Below, one piece after another: positions 45,272 to 53,810 of a DNA stretch of 64,000 nt. How positions within the stretch are numbered: the first letter of the stretch is position 1; each line of letters begins with the position of its first letter. The notes under the pieces are model-generated. The model did not search any database, was not told the DNA's origin, and was given only the letters and a program-made list of their open reading frames with translations. Source of the DNA: Bacillus_BA songklensis (GTDB lineage Bacteria; Bacillota; Bacilli; Bacillales; Bacillaceae_H); NCBI RefSeq assembly GCF_042649685.1, contig NZ_JBHRZT010000068.1:124001-188000 (forward strand), given 5' to 3'. A program made the translations under genes and the position numbers.

Positions 45272-46510
45272 CTACATTCCCGCATGTTGAACGGGCAGTA
45301 CACGACTGGAATGTTTTTTGCGACTTAATGAAGCGGTTAAAAACAAAAACGGCAATGCGAATAATGTCAAGACGGCTAACAAACTAAAAATCACCCCTCC
45401 GTTTTGGGTTCCAAGCATACTGATTAATACACCTCCTGCAGAAGCTCCCGCACTTTGGCCCAAGGTGACAAGTCCGCTTGCGCCGAAATACGCCCCTCTT
45501 AAATGATCGGGTGCCATTTCGGCTGTGATAACATCCATTAAGACAAAACATAAAATTTCGCCAATCGTAAATATAACCATCGCGCAAATAAACCATCCGG
45601 TGTTCGGAGAAAGACCGAATCCCAATAGACCGAGCGAAAAGAAAATGGCCCCGGCTTTTACGGCTGTAAAGGAGGATATCTTTTTAGTCAATGCCAGAAT
45701 CGGAAATTGGCAAACAAGCACCGTTACGGCATTTACCGTAAATAGCAATGAGTAGAGCGAAACACGTTCATTTCCCAAAAACTGCGACAAGGTCGTATCA
45801 AGATGGGAATATCCAGTCACAATAAAGAAATTACCTAACAGGAACATTAAAAAAACAACATCTTTTTTCATCACATGGACCATCGACATAAAGGTAATGA
45901 TTTCAGTCTTGGCTGCTTTTTCTAACGTATATCGCTTCATAAGAAAGAGAATAAGTACACTATACGAAGCGAAGATACAGGCAGTGAAAATAAACGGCGT
46001 TGATGATTGCGAGCTGCCAAGCGTCAACCCGATCAATGGCCCGATCGCTCCTCCGATATTAATGGCAAAGTAGCGAACCTGGAACACAAGCTTTCTGTTT
46101 TCATCCTTTGTCATATCTGCCAATAATGCTCGTGAAGCGGGTTCAAAGGCACTGCGGCACAATCCGTTTAAGGCGCTCAGCACCAAAAAGGCTGCAACGG
46201 TTTTGGCCAAAGCAAAACCAATAAAAACAAAAATCCAAACAAACAAAGACGCTAACATGACCGGTAAGCGCCCATAACGGTCTGACCATACTCCCCCCAG
46301 CACACTGCTTAATGTTCCGACGAGATAATTGACTGCTAAAATAAAGCCGATTTCCGTCGGGGAAAGTCCTATTTTTTCTCCTAGATAAATCCCCAAAAAT
46401 GGAATGGTCATAAAAAAGCCCGTTCTCGTCACAAACGTTCCAATAATCATCCATAGCGCAATCGGATGAAACAGATGATACATGAATTTTAATCGATTCA
46501 TCATTCTCAC
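45272..46510 (-). CDS. MFS transporter (drug-efflux type)
   Basis: A 412-residue, twelve-segment major facilitator. The motif between segments 2 and 3 is 'GGVWSDRYGRLPVMLASLF', and motif C-like glycines lie in segment 5 ('INIGGAIGPLIGLTLG'). Efflux of toxic compounds is the usual role of this type; the substrate is unknown. GTG at 46510 or ATG at 46504/46501 are possible starts. It diverges from the AraC regulator at 46623, which may control it. Confidence 0.88.
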   Translation of the reverse strand: MRMMNRLKFMYHLFHPIALWMIIGTFVTRTGFFMTIPFLGIYLGEKIGLSPTEIGFILAVNYLVGTLSSVLGGVWSDRYGRLPVMLASLFVWIFVFIGFALAKTVAAFLVLSALNGLCRSAFEPASRALLADMTKDENRKLVFQVRYFAINIGGAIGPLIGLTLGSSQSSTPFIFTACIFASYSVLILFLMKRYTLEKAAKTEIITFMSMVHVMKKDVVFLMFLLGNFFIVTGYSHLDTTLSQFLGNERVSLYSLLFTVNAVTVLVCQFPILALTKKISSFTAVKAGAIFFSLGLLGFGLSPNTGWFICAMVIFTIGEILCFVLMDVITAEMAPDHLRGAYFGASGLVTLGQSAGASAGGVLISMLGTQNGGVIFSLLAVLTLFALPFLFLTASLSRKKHSSRVLPVQHAGM

Positions 46511-46622
46511 TCTCTCTTTCTCTTCATGATTTGATTATACATTTTTCTCTTGATTGCCACTCAGCAAATATTGCTGAACAAAAATAGCAAGTTCCTATAC
46601 AAGGATTCAATACAGGAATATA

Positions 46623-47486
46623 ATGGAATCAAGAAACCATTCCGAGCGAGGGATGCTTATGAAACGATTGGAAATGCCGCTGCACGTTTGCAAATTGATG
46701 ATTCTCGAGTTTCTAGAACAATCTTCCGACCCTTGTTTTCACACACACGGGGACGATTATCAAATGAGCATTTCATTAAACGGGCGACCGTTTCTTGAAC
46801 AAGAGGGCCGCACTCTCTGTTTAGAAGGGCAAACCAGGCTTATGACTGCACCTTCTCAATTTCATCGCCATTTCACAAACGATGAACACGCGAAAATATT
46901 GTTGTTTAATATTCCCCGTCCTTTTATTGAGGAAGTGATTGAAGAGAGGTTCGGGACTTTACGAACCCCTGTTGAATTCGAATCGATTACAGTCGATAAA
47001 TCCGATTCCTTTATCCAGCTTGCCCGCTCTCTTATATCCATGAGCGCTTTTGAAGAACCGGACCGGGAACGATTGCAGGAAAATGAACGCGAGCTCGTTC
47101 ATTTATTGCTGTCTAAACAAAGAAGCAATTATTCCGAATTATGGAGAACCGAACACCGAAACACCCCCCATCCTTCCATTAATCGCATCCTTACATTTAT
47201 CCGTCATCATTTTCAGGAAGGGTTGACACTGGAAGACTTAGTGGCAGAAGCGAAGATGAGCAAGTTCCATTTCATTCGTTCCTTTAAAGAAATGGTCGGT
47301 GTCACTCCTATGCAATATGTGACACTCATACGCCTGCAGCAAGCCAGGGAGCTCGTGGTCAAGACACAGACACCGATCACCTCTATTGCCTATGAAACCG
47401 GCTTTAATAGTGTAAGCAGCTTTGAACGCTCCTTTAAGCAAAAATACGGGATGACCCCTATCCAAATGCGAAGATTCAGCAATTAG
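46623..47486 (+). CDS. AraC-family transcriptional regulator
   Basis: A 287-residue regulator: N-terminal cupin-like sensor (FHTHGDDYQMSISLNGRPFL, PSQFHRHF) and a C-terminal double helix-turn-helix ('TLEDLVAEAKMSKFHFIRSF' and 'ITSIAYETGFNSVSSFERSF') ending KYGMTPIQMRR. It diverges from the MFS gene. Two starts fit: ATG 46623 after AGGAA, or ATG 46659 after GAGGG, which gives a protein beginning MKRLEMPLHV. The latter has the better spacing. Confidence 0.88.
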   Translation: MESRNHSERGMLMKRLEMPLHVCKLMILEFLEQSSDPCFHTHGDDYQMSISLNGRPFLEQEGRTLCLEGQTRLMTAPSQFHRHFTNDEHAKILLFNIPRPFIEEVIEERFGTLRTPVEFESITVDKSDSFIQLARSLISMSAFEEPDRERLQENERELVHLLLSKQRSNYSELWRTEHRNTPHPSINRILTFIRHHFQEGLTLEDLVAEAKMSKFHFIRSFKEMVGVTPMQYVTLIRLQQARELVVKTQTPITSIAYETGFNSVSSFERSFKQKYGMTPIQMRRFSN

Positions 47487-47502
47487 GCGCCAAAACGGGA
47501 CT

Positions 47503-47540
47503 GACTCAAAAGCTTTCAGGGAATGACAATAATCTATTTT
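47503..47540 (+). repeat. Repeat family C, copy C2
   Basis: GACTCAAAAGCTTTCAGGGA followed by ATGACAATAATCTATTTT is nearly identical to the reverse complement of 51808-51845. Confidence 0.8.
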
Positions 47541-47545
47541 CCAAT

Positions 47546-47662
47546 CCCTTCACTTGCCCGACCCGATGCCCCAAGTCCATGGGGAACAAGCGATCCTGTG
47601 CGGTAACGAATCCTTGTGCCATATAGAGAGGATGATTTTCCAACATCCGGGTTTAAAATAAA
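47546..47662 (-). pseudogene. Penicillin acylase fragment
   Basis: A short minus-strand frame encodes LENHPLYMAQGFVTAQDRLF then PMDLGHRVGQVKG, the N-terminal part of penicillin amidase-family proteins (the 'DLYFAQGYVTAQDRLFQMDL' region). Nothing else of the roughly 750-residue protein is present. It runs into repeat C2. Confidence 0.6.
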
Positions 47663-47722
47663 GAGTAAAGAAAATAGAAAGAGACAGCATGTACTCATAA
47701 GGTGCTTGAAGGGGGATTTTCA

Positions 47723-48087
47723 TTGTATAAAGAATTATTAGAAACAAACCATCGGCCGTACCCTCTTCCATCCTCCAAATGGGTGATGACGCAGGAGTGG
47801 AAAGATTTATTATTTATGCATTGGCCATTGCCGCCGGATTTAATAAAGAAGCATATTCCTTCCGAACTGGAACTCGATACGTTTGACGGGAATGCCTGGA
47901 TTAGTATTCTTCCTTTTAAGATCGCGGAGACATTCACCATACGAAGTGGGAATTATACAAGGCACAAGCACATGTTCATCGAAACAGCCTGGCTTTCTTT
48001 CTGCCGCGTTCACATTTTAATCAAGCACCCGTTCTTCACTATTTCTTCTCACAGAAAGTCTTTTTCTGGCCGCTGAAACGCGTTTAG
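47723..48087 (+). pseudogene. DUF2071 (YqjF-like) protein, internally deleted
   Basis: The N-terminal part (MYKELLETNHRPYPLPSSKW, then LPPDLIKKHIPSELELDTFD, then AWISILPFKIAET) matches DUF2071 proteins, which are about 230 residues. After that the frame is lost. The next-frame end 'FNQAPVLHYFFSQKVFFWPL' followed by KRV and TAG resembles the family's C-terminus, so the centre has been deleted and the frame shifted. The start is a TTG 7 nt after AAGGGGG. Confidence 0.6.
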
Positions 48088-48136
48088 CTTAATATGTTTA
48101 GTTTAAAGCCATCACGAGCCATTACCGGGGAATGCA

Positions 48137-48164
48137 AAAAGAGCTGCGATTATACACAGCTCTC
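48137..48164 (-). terminator. Terminator of the CAP-domain gene
   Basis: GAGCTG (48141-48146) and CAGCTC (48157-48162) with flanking A/T pairs. Confidence 0.5.
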
Positions 48165-48195
48165 GTTTAAATGATATAAAGGGATATTCTTTTTA

Positions 48196-48921
48196 TTATT
48201 TACCGATGAACATTTGTGTCCAGTAAGTTGTACCTTGGCTGTCTTTTACAAAGCCAACTCCGATGTGAGTAAAGCTGCCGTTTAAGATGTTAGCACGGTG
48301 GCCTTCACTATTCATCCAAGCATTCATTACTTCTTGAGGTGTTTGTTGACCTTTTGCGATGTTTTCACCTGCAGCACGGTATGTGATACCGAATTGCTTC
48401 ATCATATCGAACGGTGAACCGTATGTTGGAGATTGGTGATCGAAGTAACCTTTGTTCATCATGTCTCTTGATTTTTCACGCGCTACATCACTTAATTTTG
48501 TATCTAATTGGAGCGGTTTTAAACCTGCTTTTTGTCTCTCTTGGTTAACAAGATTCGCTACTTGTTTCTCAAACTCGCTTACGCTAGAAGAAGTTGTTGT
48601 TGCCGGCTTCTGTGTCTTTGTTGCCGGTTGTTGAGCAGATGTTGTTGGTTTAGCTTTTTGTGCTGGTTGTTGAACGGTTGGTGCTGGTTTTTGTGCTGGC
48701 TGTTGAACTGTCGGAACCGCCGCTTTGTTCACTGTAAATTGAATGCCATATTTATTTAATAATTGTTGAAGAAATGCGCTGTTTACAGCTTGTCCATTAA
48801 CTGAATACACATAAGTTTGACAGTTAGTTGGAGTAGGTGCTGCCGCGTTTGCATTTGCTCCTCCAGCAAAGATTGTTGTTGCTAATGCTGCTGCTGCTAA
48901 AATTGTACCTGTTTTTTTCAT
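48196..48921 (-). CDS. Secreted CAP-domain (SCP/PR1-like) protein, YkwD-like
   Basis: A 241-residue exported protein. It has a signal peptide (KKTGTILAAAALATTIFAGG), an N-terminal region with 'NCQTYVYSVNGQAVNSAFLQ', a Pro/Gln/Thr-rich linker with three PTVQQPAQK-like repeats (about residues 70-110) and a C-terminal CAP domain (VNQERQKAGLKPL, HQSPTYGSPFDMM, GENIAKGQQ, NSEGHRANILNG). YkwD-type proteins are abundant secreted or spore-associated proteins of unclear function. AAGGAGG lies 8 nt before ATG 48921. The 48922-49358 intergenic region shows only a GGTATATATACC palindrome near 49137. Confidence 0.9.
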   Translation of the reverse strand: MKKTGTILAAAALATTIFAGGANANAAAPTPTNCQTYVYSVNGQAVNSAFLQQLLNKYGIQFTVNKAAVPTVQQPAQKPAPTVQQPAQKAKPTTSAQQPATKTQKPATTTSSSVSEFEKQVANLVNQERQKAGLKPLQLDTKLSDVAREKSRDMMNKGYFDHQSPTYGSPFDMMKQFGITYRAAGENIAKGQQTPQEVMNAWMNSEGHRANILNGSFTHIGVGFVKDSQGTTYWTQMFIGK

Positions 48922-49358
48922 GTCGTTTTCCTCCTTGGTTTTACCTTGTTGGTTTACGACCCCCACAGCTATCATCCTAGAATTCTAGCAAAATCTCAAC
49001 TTGTAAAATATACCACATAGAAGAAAACATGCAATATAAGCAGAAAATCCTTGAAAAGACTGTTTTTTTCCTTAAACATGTAAAATATGACACCAGTGAA
49101 AAAATCAGGTTTAATAGCCACAATCTTAAATAAACAGGTATATATACCCTGCTTTTACCTATATCCATTCACAAAAAACTTCCAGATCATGGTTGTTTAA
49201 TCATCCGAAAGTTACCGAAAAAAAGACGTTGAGAAAAAATGTATTGTCCATCAAGTTCTATTAGGGTTATAATAATTGATAAAAAATGTTAAAAGAATGA
49301 TAATATTGAAAATATTCATTTATAGTATATAAAATAAAAAAGGAGGAAAACGCGATAT

Positions 49359-49718
49359 ATGCCTCAAGCTGCTTTTTTGAAAAATAAAAATCAGCTATTG
49401 CATTTCTACAATGACGGTTTATTTTACGAAGCTTTTGTGATTGCTGAGAAAACACATATGGAACACCCTGATAAAAGAATAAAAACCACCCTGTGGAAAG
49501 CGAGAATTCTGTGTAAATTAAATCACCCGGAACAAGCCATCACAGAGCTTCAAAGCGCCCTTTCACAGAATATTTGGTGGCATCCGAATACATTTGTTTA
49601 TGAACCCGACTTCCAACCCCTTTTCCAATTCAAATCATTTCACCGTTTTTTAAGCGCATGCGAGAAAAAGTGGCGACATGACCAACGAACAAATCAAGCG
49701 ATAAATACAGATCAATGA
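49359..49718 (+). CDS. TPR-like helical protein (119 aa), unrecognised
   Basis: The protein begins MPQAAFLKNKNQLLHFYNDG and contains a tetratricopeptide-like pair (FYEAFVIAEKTHMEHPDKRI; LWKARILCKLNHPEQAITEL). This suggests a small protein-interaction module. AAAGGAGG lies before the ATG, and a GAAGAAGCGGGG/CCCCGCTTCTTC terminator (49777-49807) follows. Function unknown. Confidence 0.7.
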   Translation: MPQAAFLKNKNQLLHFYNDGLFYEAFVIAEKTHMEHPDKRIKTTLWKARILCKLNHPEQAITELQSALSQNIWWHPNTFVYEPDFQPLFQFKSFHRFLSACEKKWRHDQRTNQAINTDQ

Positions 49719-49776
49719 AAGAATATCTATCGCCATTTCCTCTATTGAAAAAATGCTGCTAACTCCCTATAAAATA

Positions 49777-49807
49777 AGAAGAAGCGGGGCTTATCCCCCG
49801 CTTCTTC
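49777..49807 (+). terminator. Rho-independent terminator
   Basis: GAAGAAGCGGGG and CCCCGCTTCTTC form a perfect 12-bp stem around CTTAT-like loop bases. Confidence 0.8.
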
Positions 49808-49889
49808 CATGGATGGAAACCGATGAAATCTTTAACAGGTAAAAATCGTGATAACCTTTCGCATACTAACGAAAAACGAGGTGTCCTCA

Positions 49890-50141
49890 TTGCTCCCTTA
49901 CTTTCATCTCTGTATTGGACTCCCTATTTTATCGATTATTTCTGGAGTGTTTTATCAATTGCTCTTCAAAAAAACATGGTTAGGGGCTCTTGTGTCATTC
50001 TTCTTGCCTTTTTGGTTCATTCCTTACCACTTCACTGGATTGCAGCGGATTGGATTATGGTTTATTTTAGGAGCGGTATATGCCGGTATTGCTTACCTTA
50101 TCAGTTCCTTCATAGCAACCAAACAAACAAATTCTTTTTAA
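49890..50141 (+). CDS. Small three-segment membrane protein (83 aa)
   Basis: The hydrophobic protein has three probable membrane helices (CIGLPILSIISGVFYQLLF, WLGALVSFFLPFWFIPYHF, GLWFILGAVYAGIAYLISSF). The TTG at 49890 is chosen because GAGGTG lies 7 nt upstream. Length and layout recall the DUF2651 (YbeF-like) proteins of bacilli, which I cannot confirm. Its last 30 bp overlap a PAS-domain remnant on the other strand. Confidence 0.5.
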   Translation: MLPYFHLCIGLPILSIISGVFYQLLFKKTWLGALVSFFLPFWFIPYHFTGLQRIGLWFILGAVYAGIAYLISSFIATKQTNSF

Positions 50142-50280
50142 TAGATGAACTTCTTGTTATATCAATGGGTTTCCCAATGACTTCTTCGGCTGGAAAACCG
50201 GTCATTTTTTCTCCCGCAGGCTTAACGTCTGTTATGATTCCCCTTTTATCAAAGAAAACAGTCAAAATCCCACAAATCAA
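50110..50280 (-). pseudogene. PAS-domain remnant
   Basis: The frame encodes FFDKRGIITDVKPAGEKMTG followed by FPAEEVIGKPIDI, a clear PAS core, then runs out after about 57 codons. It has only a TTG start without a ribosome binding site. It is probably the leftover of a sensor kinase or sigma-54 activator gene. Confidence 0.5.
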
Positions 50281-50421
50281 TTATCAGCGCTCTTTTGATA
50301 TCGTACGGAGGAAAATTTTGTTTTAATGTATATATTTTTCCAATGGCGTACATGATAAAAAACGTGTATTTCAGTCATCCATCTTTTTCCACCCATTATA
50401 TACGAAAAGGAGAGAATGATT

Positions 50422-51222
50422 ATGAAAAGATTCTTGTTTTTGTTCATGACGCTGTTGTTGACCATCCTTCCCGTCACCACTGTCCATACAAGTGCAGAAA
50501 CACCGATGGAATCCATGGTTCGGATTGTTCATGCTTCCCCGGACACCCCCTCCGTTGATATATACTTAAACGACGAACAGGTAGTCTCTGAAGCTTCTTT
50601 CTCTGATGTATCCGACTATTTAAGCGTTCCCGAGGGTACCAATACCGTTGACATCTATGCATCAGGCACAAAAGGACAAAAAGACCCTGTTTTATCAGCT
50701 TCCGTAAATGTAAAAGGCGGCATGACTTACACGCTGGCGGCAGCCAATACACTGCAAAATTTAGAACTGGAAGTATTGGAAGATGATATGGGCATAACAC
50801 GCGGTAAAGCAAAAATCCGCGTTTCCCATTTCGCCCCTGATGCCCCTGCTGTGAATGTTGGAGTAAAAAACGGAGATGTTTTGTTCAATAACTTAGCTTT
50901 CAAACAAACAACCGAGTATAAAGAGCTTAAACCGAACACATATGATTTGACAGTTACTACGGCGGACGGAAATCAACTTGAATTGGATCTTTCCGGTACA
51001 AGGCTGGCAGAAAATACAGTTTATACGGTACTGGCCATCAGTACAGGGGATCAGTTAGAAGCTCTTATTCTCGAGGATCAGTCTATGATGCCTTCTGAAA
51101 TGCCGAAAACAGGTATGGGAGGAACGGCTGCAAATTCCCCGCTTGATGCGGTCAAATATATGGCGGCCGGTGCAGCTCTTATTACCATAGCAGCATTTGT
51201 CTTTCGCCGGAAGCATGCTTAA
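50422..51222 (+). CDS. DUF4397 surface protein with sortase signal MPKTG
   Basis: A 266-residue exported protein: signal peptide (KRFLFLFMTLLLTILPVTTV), then two DUF4397 modules (VRIVHASPDTPSVDIYLN; IRVSHFAPDAPAVNVGVKNG), a sorting signal MPKTGMGG near residue 228, a hydrophobic span (YMAAGAALITIAAFVF) and a basic tail RRKHA. It should be cleaved at T-G and linked to the cell wall. The sorting motif has Met in place of the usual Leu. A sortase gene overlaps its end. AAAGGAG lies 10 nt upstream of the ATG. Confidence 0.9.
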   Translation: MKRFLFLFMTLLLTILPVTTVHTSAETPMESMVRIVHASPDTPSVDIYLNDEQVVSEASFSDVSDYLSVPEGTNTVDIYASGTKGQKDPVLSASVNVKGGMTYTLAAANTLQNLELEVLEDDMGITRGKAKIRVSHFAPDAPAVNVGVKNGDVLFNNLAFKQTTEYKELKPNTYDLTVTTADGNQLELDLSGTRLAENTVYTVLAISTGDQLEALILEDQSMMPSEMPKTGMGGTAANSPLDAVKYMAAGAALITIAAFVFRRKHA

Positions 51223-51799
51223 AGCAAAAGGAACATGGGTGGGCTGGCTGCTTTTATTATGCCTGACAACAAGCTGTGAAGCGAAATCACCCATTGAAAC
51301 CAATCATCCAAACGCGATTTTAACCAAGACCGAAACATCGATTTCCAAGCCAGTTTATTTGGAAATCCCAAAACTGGCTTTAACCGCTTCCATTGAAGCG
51401 AAAGGGTTGTTAAAAAACGGGCAAATGGCCGTTCCTGATGATCGGGATACAGTCGCCTGGTACGCCCCTGGGGCGATTCCCGGTCAAAAAGGAAACGCAG
51501 TTATGGCCGGTCACGTCGATGACAAAAAAGGGCCTGCTGTCTTTTATTATCTCAATCGGCTAACAATTGGAGATTTCATTCACATTCAAGATAAGAATGG
51601 AGTGAAATTGACATTCGTCGTGACGAAAAAAATAGCATACGATCGGCATAATGCTCCGATTGCATTGATTTTTGGATCGTCTGGTGCAAAACATCTTAAC
51701 TTGATTACATGTACAGGATCATTCAATCGAAAGCAAGGTACCCACGAAAAAAGACTTGTTGTGTATACCACTTTGCTTGGAACCACAACGAAGAACTAA
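51215..51799 (+). CDS. Class F-type sortase
   Basis: A 194-residue transpeptidase. It has an N-terminal membrane/signal segment (WVGWLLLLCLTTSC), then a sortase fold with catalytic His in 'NAVMAGHVDD' and catalytic Cys in 'LNLITCTGSFN', and a late Arg. It attaches LPxTG-type proteins to peptidoglycan. The start overlaps the DUF4397 gene by 8 bp, so the two form an enzyme-substrate pair. Signal-segment Cys (LTTSC) could be a lipobox, but the -1 residue is unusual. Confidence 0.88.
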   Translation: MLKAKGTWVGWLLLLCLTTSCEAKSPIETNHPNAILTKTETSISKPVYLEIPKLALTASIEAKGLLKNGQMAVPDDRDTVAWYAPGAIPGQKGNAVMAGHVDDKKGPAVFYYLNRLTIGDFIHIQDKNGVKLTFVVTKKIAYDRHNAPIALIFGSSGAKHLNLITCTGSFNRKQGTHEKRLVVYTTLLGTTTKN

Positions 51800-51807
51800 A
51801 AAATGAG

Positions 51808-51901
51808 AAAAATAGATTATTGTCATTCCCTGAAGGCTTTTGAGTCAACCCCTCTTCCCGAAACGGACTGTCATTAAGGACTTTGATGACGGTCCGTTTC
51901 T
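51808..51901 (-). repeat. Repeat family C, copy C3, with adjacent terminator
   Basis: The reverse complement of 51808-51845 matches copy C2. The neighbouring hairpin GAAACGGAC ... GTCCGTTTC (51859-51901) probably terminates the sortase transcript. No gene is seen between 51800 and 52106. Confidence 0.75.
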
Positions 51902-52106
51902 TACTTATTAAATTGTGTTTTTTATTTCCTCAAAAAATAGCTGCTTTATCGCACTTTAACAAGTGTTAAAACTACTATTGATGAAAGTTCACTTTAGCTG
52001 ATGTTTCAGATTATATTTCGCCCCCTCCATGAATGGAATATCCATTGAATGCGAAAGCTATTTGAAATATGATAAGAAAATGATGGATTACTGGGAGGGA
52101 CATGAC

Positions 52107-52964
52107 ATGATGATCCGACGTAAACTAGTCGTCTCGGCTGCCGCCGTGTACTTTGCCTTCGCCCTCTCCATGCTTCCCTCTTCTGCCCACCAAAATGGGG
52201 TCATCGTTATAGCCCATCGAGGGGCTTCCGCTTACGCACCGGAGCATACACTGAAAGCATACGATCTTGGAATCCGGCAAGGCGGAACATATACAGAAAT
52301 TGATTTACAAATGACAAAAGACGGGCAGCTTATTGCGATGCATGATGAGACGGTGAACCGCACGACAAATGGAAAAGGATTTGTGAAACAGTTGACTTTA
52401 AAACAAATCAAAAAACTCGATGCCGGTTCATCTTTTAACAAACTGAATCCCGATCGGGCCAAGAAGGAATACGAAGGACTTCAAGTACCGACACTAGAAG
52501 AAATTTTCAAAACGTTCGGCAATAGCCACCACTATTACATCGAAACGAAAGCAGACCCGGAATATAAAGGAATGGAAGAGAAGCTCGTTGAATTAATGGG
52601 ACGCTATCACATTAAAACCGATCACGTTTATGTTCAATCTTTTAGTAAAGAAAGCTTACAAAAGCTTAAACAACTAAACCCTTCTTTGCGTCTTATTCAA
52701 CTTCTTCCGTCACACCTTTCTGGATTTATCACTAGAAAGCAATTGAAAGCAATTAATGAATATGCAGTCGGGGTAGGACCGAATGCCCACCTGCTCACAC
52801 GTCAATACGTTCAAACGGTCAAATCTGCAGGACTGAATATTCACCCCTACACAGTCAACGACCCTAAGCAAATGAAAAAACTGATCAGATGGGGTGTCAC
52901 CGGAATGTTTACGGATTATCCCGACCGGTTGTCGCGTGTTGTGAATGAGATGAAAAACCATTAA
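52107..52964 (+). CDS. glpQ: Secreted glycerophosphodiester phosphodiesterase
   Basis: A 285-residue GDPD enzyme with a signal peptide (VVSAAAVYFAFALSMLPSSA). Active-site residues are in AHRGASAYAPEHT (His-Arg and Glu), EIDLQMTKDG and MHDETVNRTT. It hydrolyses glycerophosphodiesters, including teichoic-acid or phospholipid breakdown products, to sn-glycerol 3-phosphate. GGGAGGG precedes the ATG at 52107 (ATG 52110 is adjacent). It is a single-gene unit ending at the 53056 terminator region. Confidence 0.92.
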   Translation: MMIRRKLVVSAAAVYFAFALSMLPSSAHQNGVIVIAHRGASAYAPEHTLKAYDLGIRQGGTYTEIDLQMTKDGQLIAMHDETVNRTTNGKGFVKQLTLKQIKKLDAGSSFNKLNPDRAKKEYEGLQVPTLEEIFKTFGNSHHYYIETKADPEYKGMEEKLVELMGRYHIKTDHVYVQSFSKESLQKLKQLNPSLRLIQLLPSHLSGFITRKQLKAINEYAVGVGPNAHLLTRQYVQTVKSAGLNIHPYTVNDPKQMKKLIRWGVTGMFTDYPDRLSRVVNEMKNH

Positions 52965-53055
52965 TTCATATCCTCTCTTTCTACTAAGACTTTCCTTATA
53001 AGAAAGAACCTGTTTAAGAAGATAAGCCAGATTCCCAAGAACGATTCATTTGATA

Positions 53056-53095
53056 GGGGTAACCCAAAACCACCAAAACATGTTTGGGTCACCCC
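53056..53095. terminator. Terminator between glpQ and the DUF421 gene
   Basis: GGGGTAACCCAAA (53056-53068) pairs with TTTGGGTCACCCC (53083-53095), one mismatch. Confidence 0.75.
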
Positions 53096-53102
53096 CATTC
53101 TC

Positions 53103-53810
53103 TCATTCTACATCAACCGGTGATGAAATATAGTCCTTATAACAATCAATGTAAAGTTGGCCATTCGTCCCCACTACCGCGTAGTTTACCTCTTCCATTT
53201 TTAAATTTCGATTCTTTAATTGATTCAAAATCCACTCTTTGCTGTACTGGGAGGTAAGATTTTTTTCGACCAGCTGCCTGTCCATAATAATCTCTAAAGG
53301 GATTATGGACTTGCTGAAATCGAACATTCCAAGATCTTCTTTGGTAGGATTTCGATACAAGGCTTTTTTCAGCACCGACAGCTTCCCGTTATTCTCCAAA
53401 ACAGCATATTCCACCTCGCCTATATTAAAAATATCTTTCTCACGCAAAGATTGGCTTAGCATATCTAACGTATAGTTGAGCTTATTCATATTTTTCTCTA
53501 ATATTTTGCCGTTTTCAATTACAACAGTCGGCTTTCCTGATATCCATTTCCGCAGATAACGGCTCTTTTTTGATAAAACAGCGAAAGTATAAGCTATTAT
53601 ACTAAGGGATATAAAAGAAGCAATCATGGGTATAAAATCAATTTTTATATCAAACCCAACGTTAGCAGCAATCGATCCTAAGGTGATTGAAAGAGCAAAA
53701 TTATAGTAGGAAAGTTGCGCACTTGTCGTTTTCCCCATAATGTTCACAACGGCCATCAGCATGAAGAAAGCAACGGTCGTTCGGATAACGCTCTCCAACA
53801 TTTCATTCAT
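53103..53810 (-). CDS. DUF421 membrane protein (YetF/YdfS-like)
   Basis: A 235-residue protein with three N-terminal membrane segments (TTVAFFMLMAVVNIMGKTTS; 'YYNFALSITLGSIAANVGFD') and a cytoplasmic YetF domain containing 'WISGKPTVVIENGKILEKNM' and YAVLENNGKLSVLKK. Such proteins are common in spore formers, some in the forespore membrane. GAGGAAG lies before ATG 53810. The function is unknown. Confidence 0.88.
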   Translation of the reverse strand: MNEMLESVIRTTVAFFMLMAVVNIMGKTTSAQLSYYNFALSITLGSIAANVGFDIKIDFIPMIASFISLSIIAYTFAVLSKKSRYLRKWISGKPTVVIENGKILEKNMNKLNYTLDMLSQSLREKDIFNIGEVEYAVLENNGKLSVLKKALYRNPTKEDLGMFDFSKSIIPLEIIMDRQLVEKNLTSQYSKEWILNQLKNRNLKMEEVNYAVVGTNGQLYIDCYKDYISSPVDVE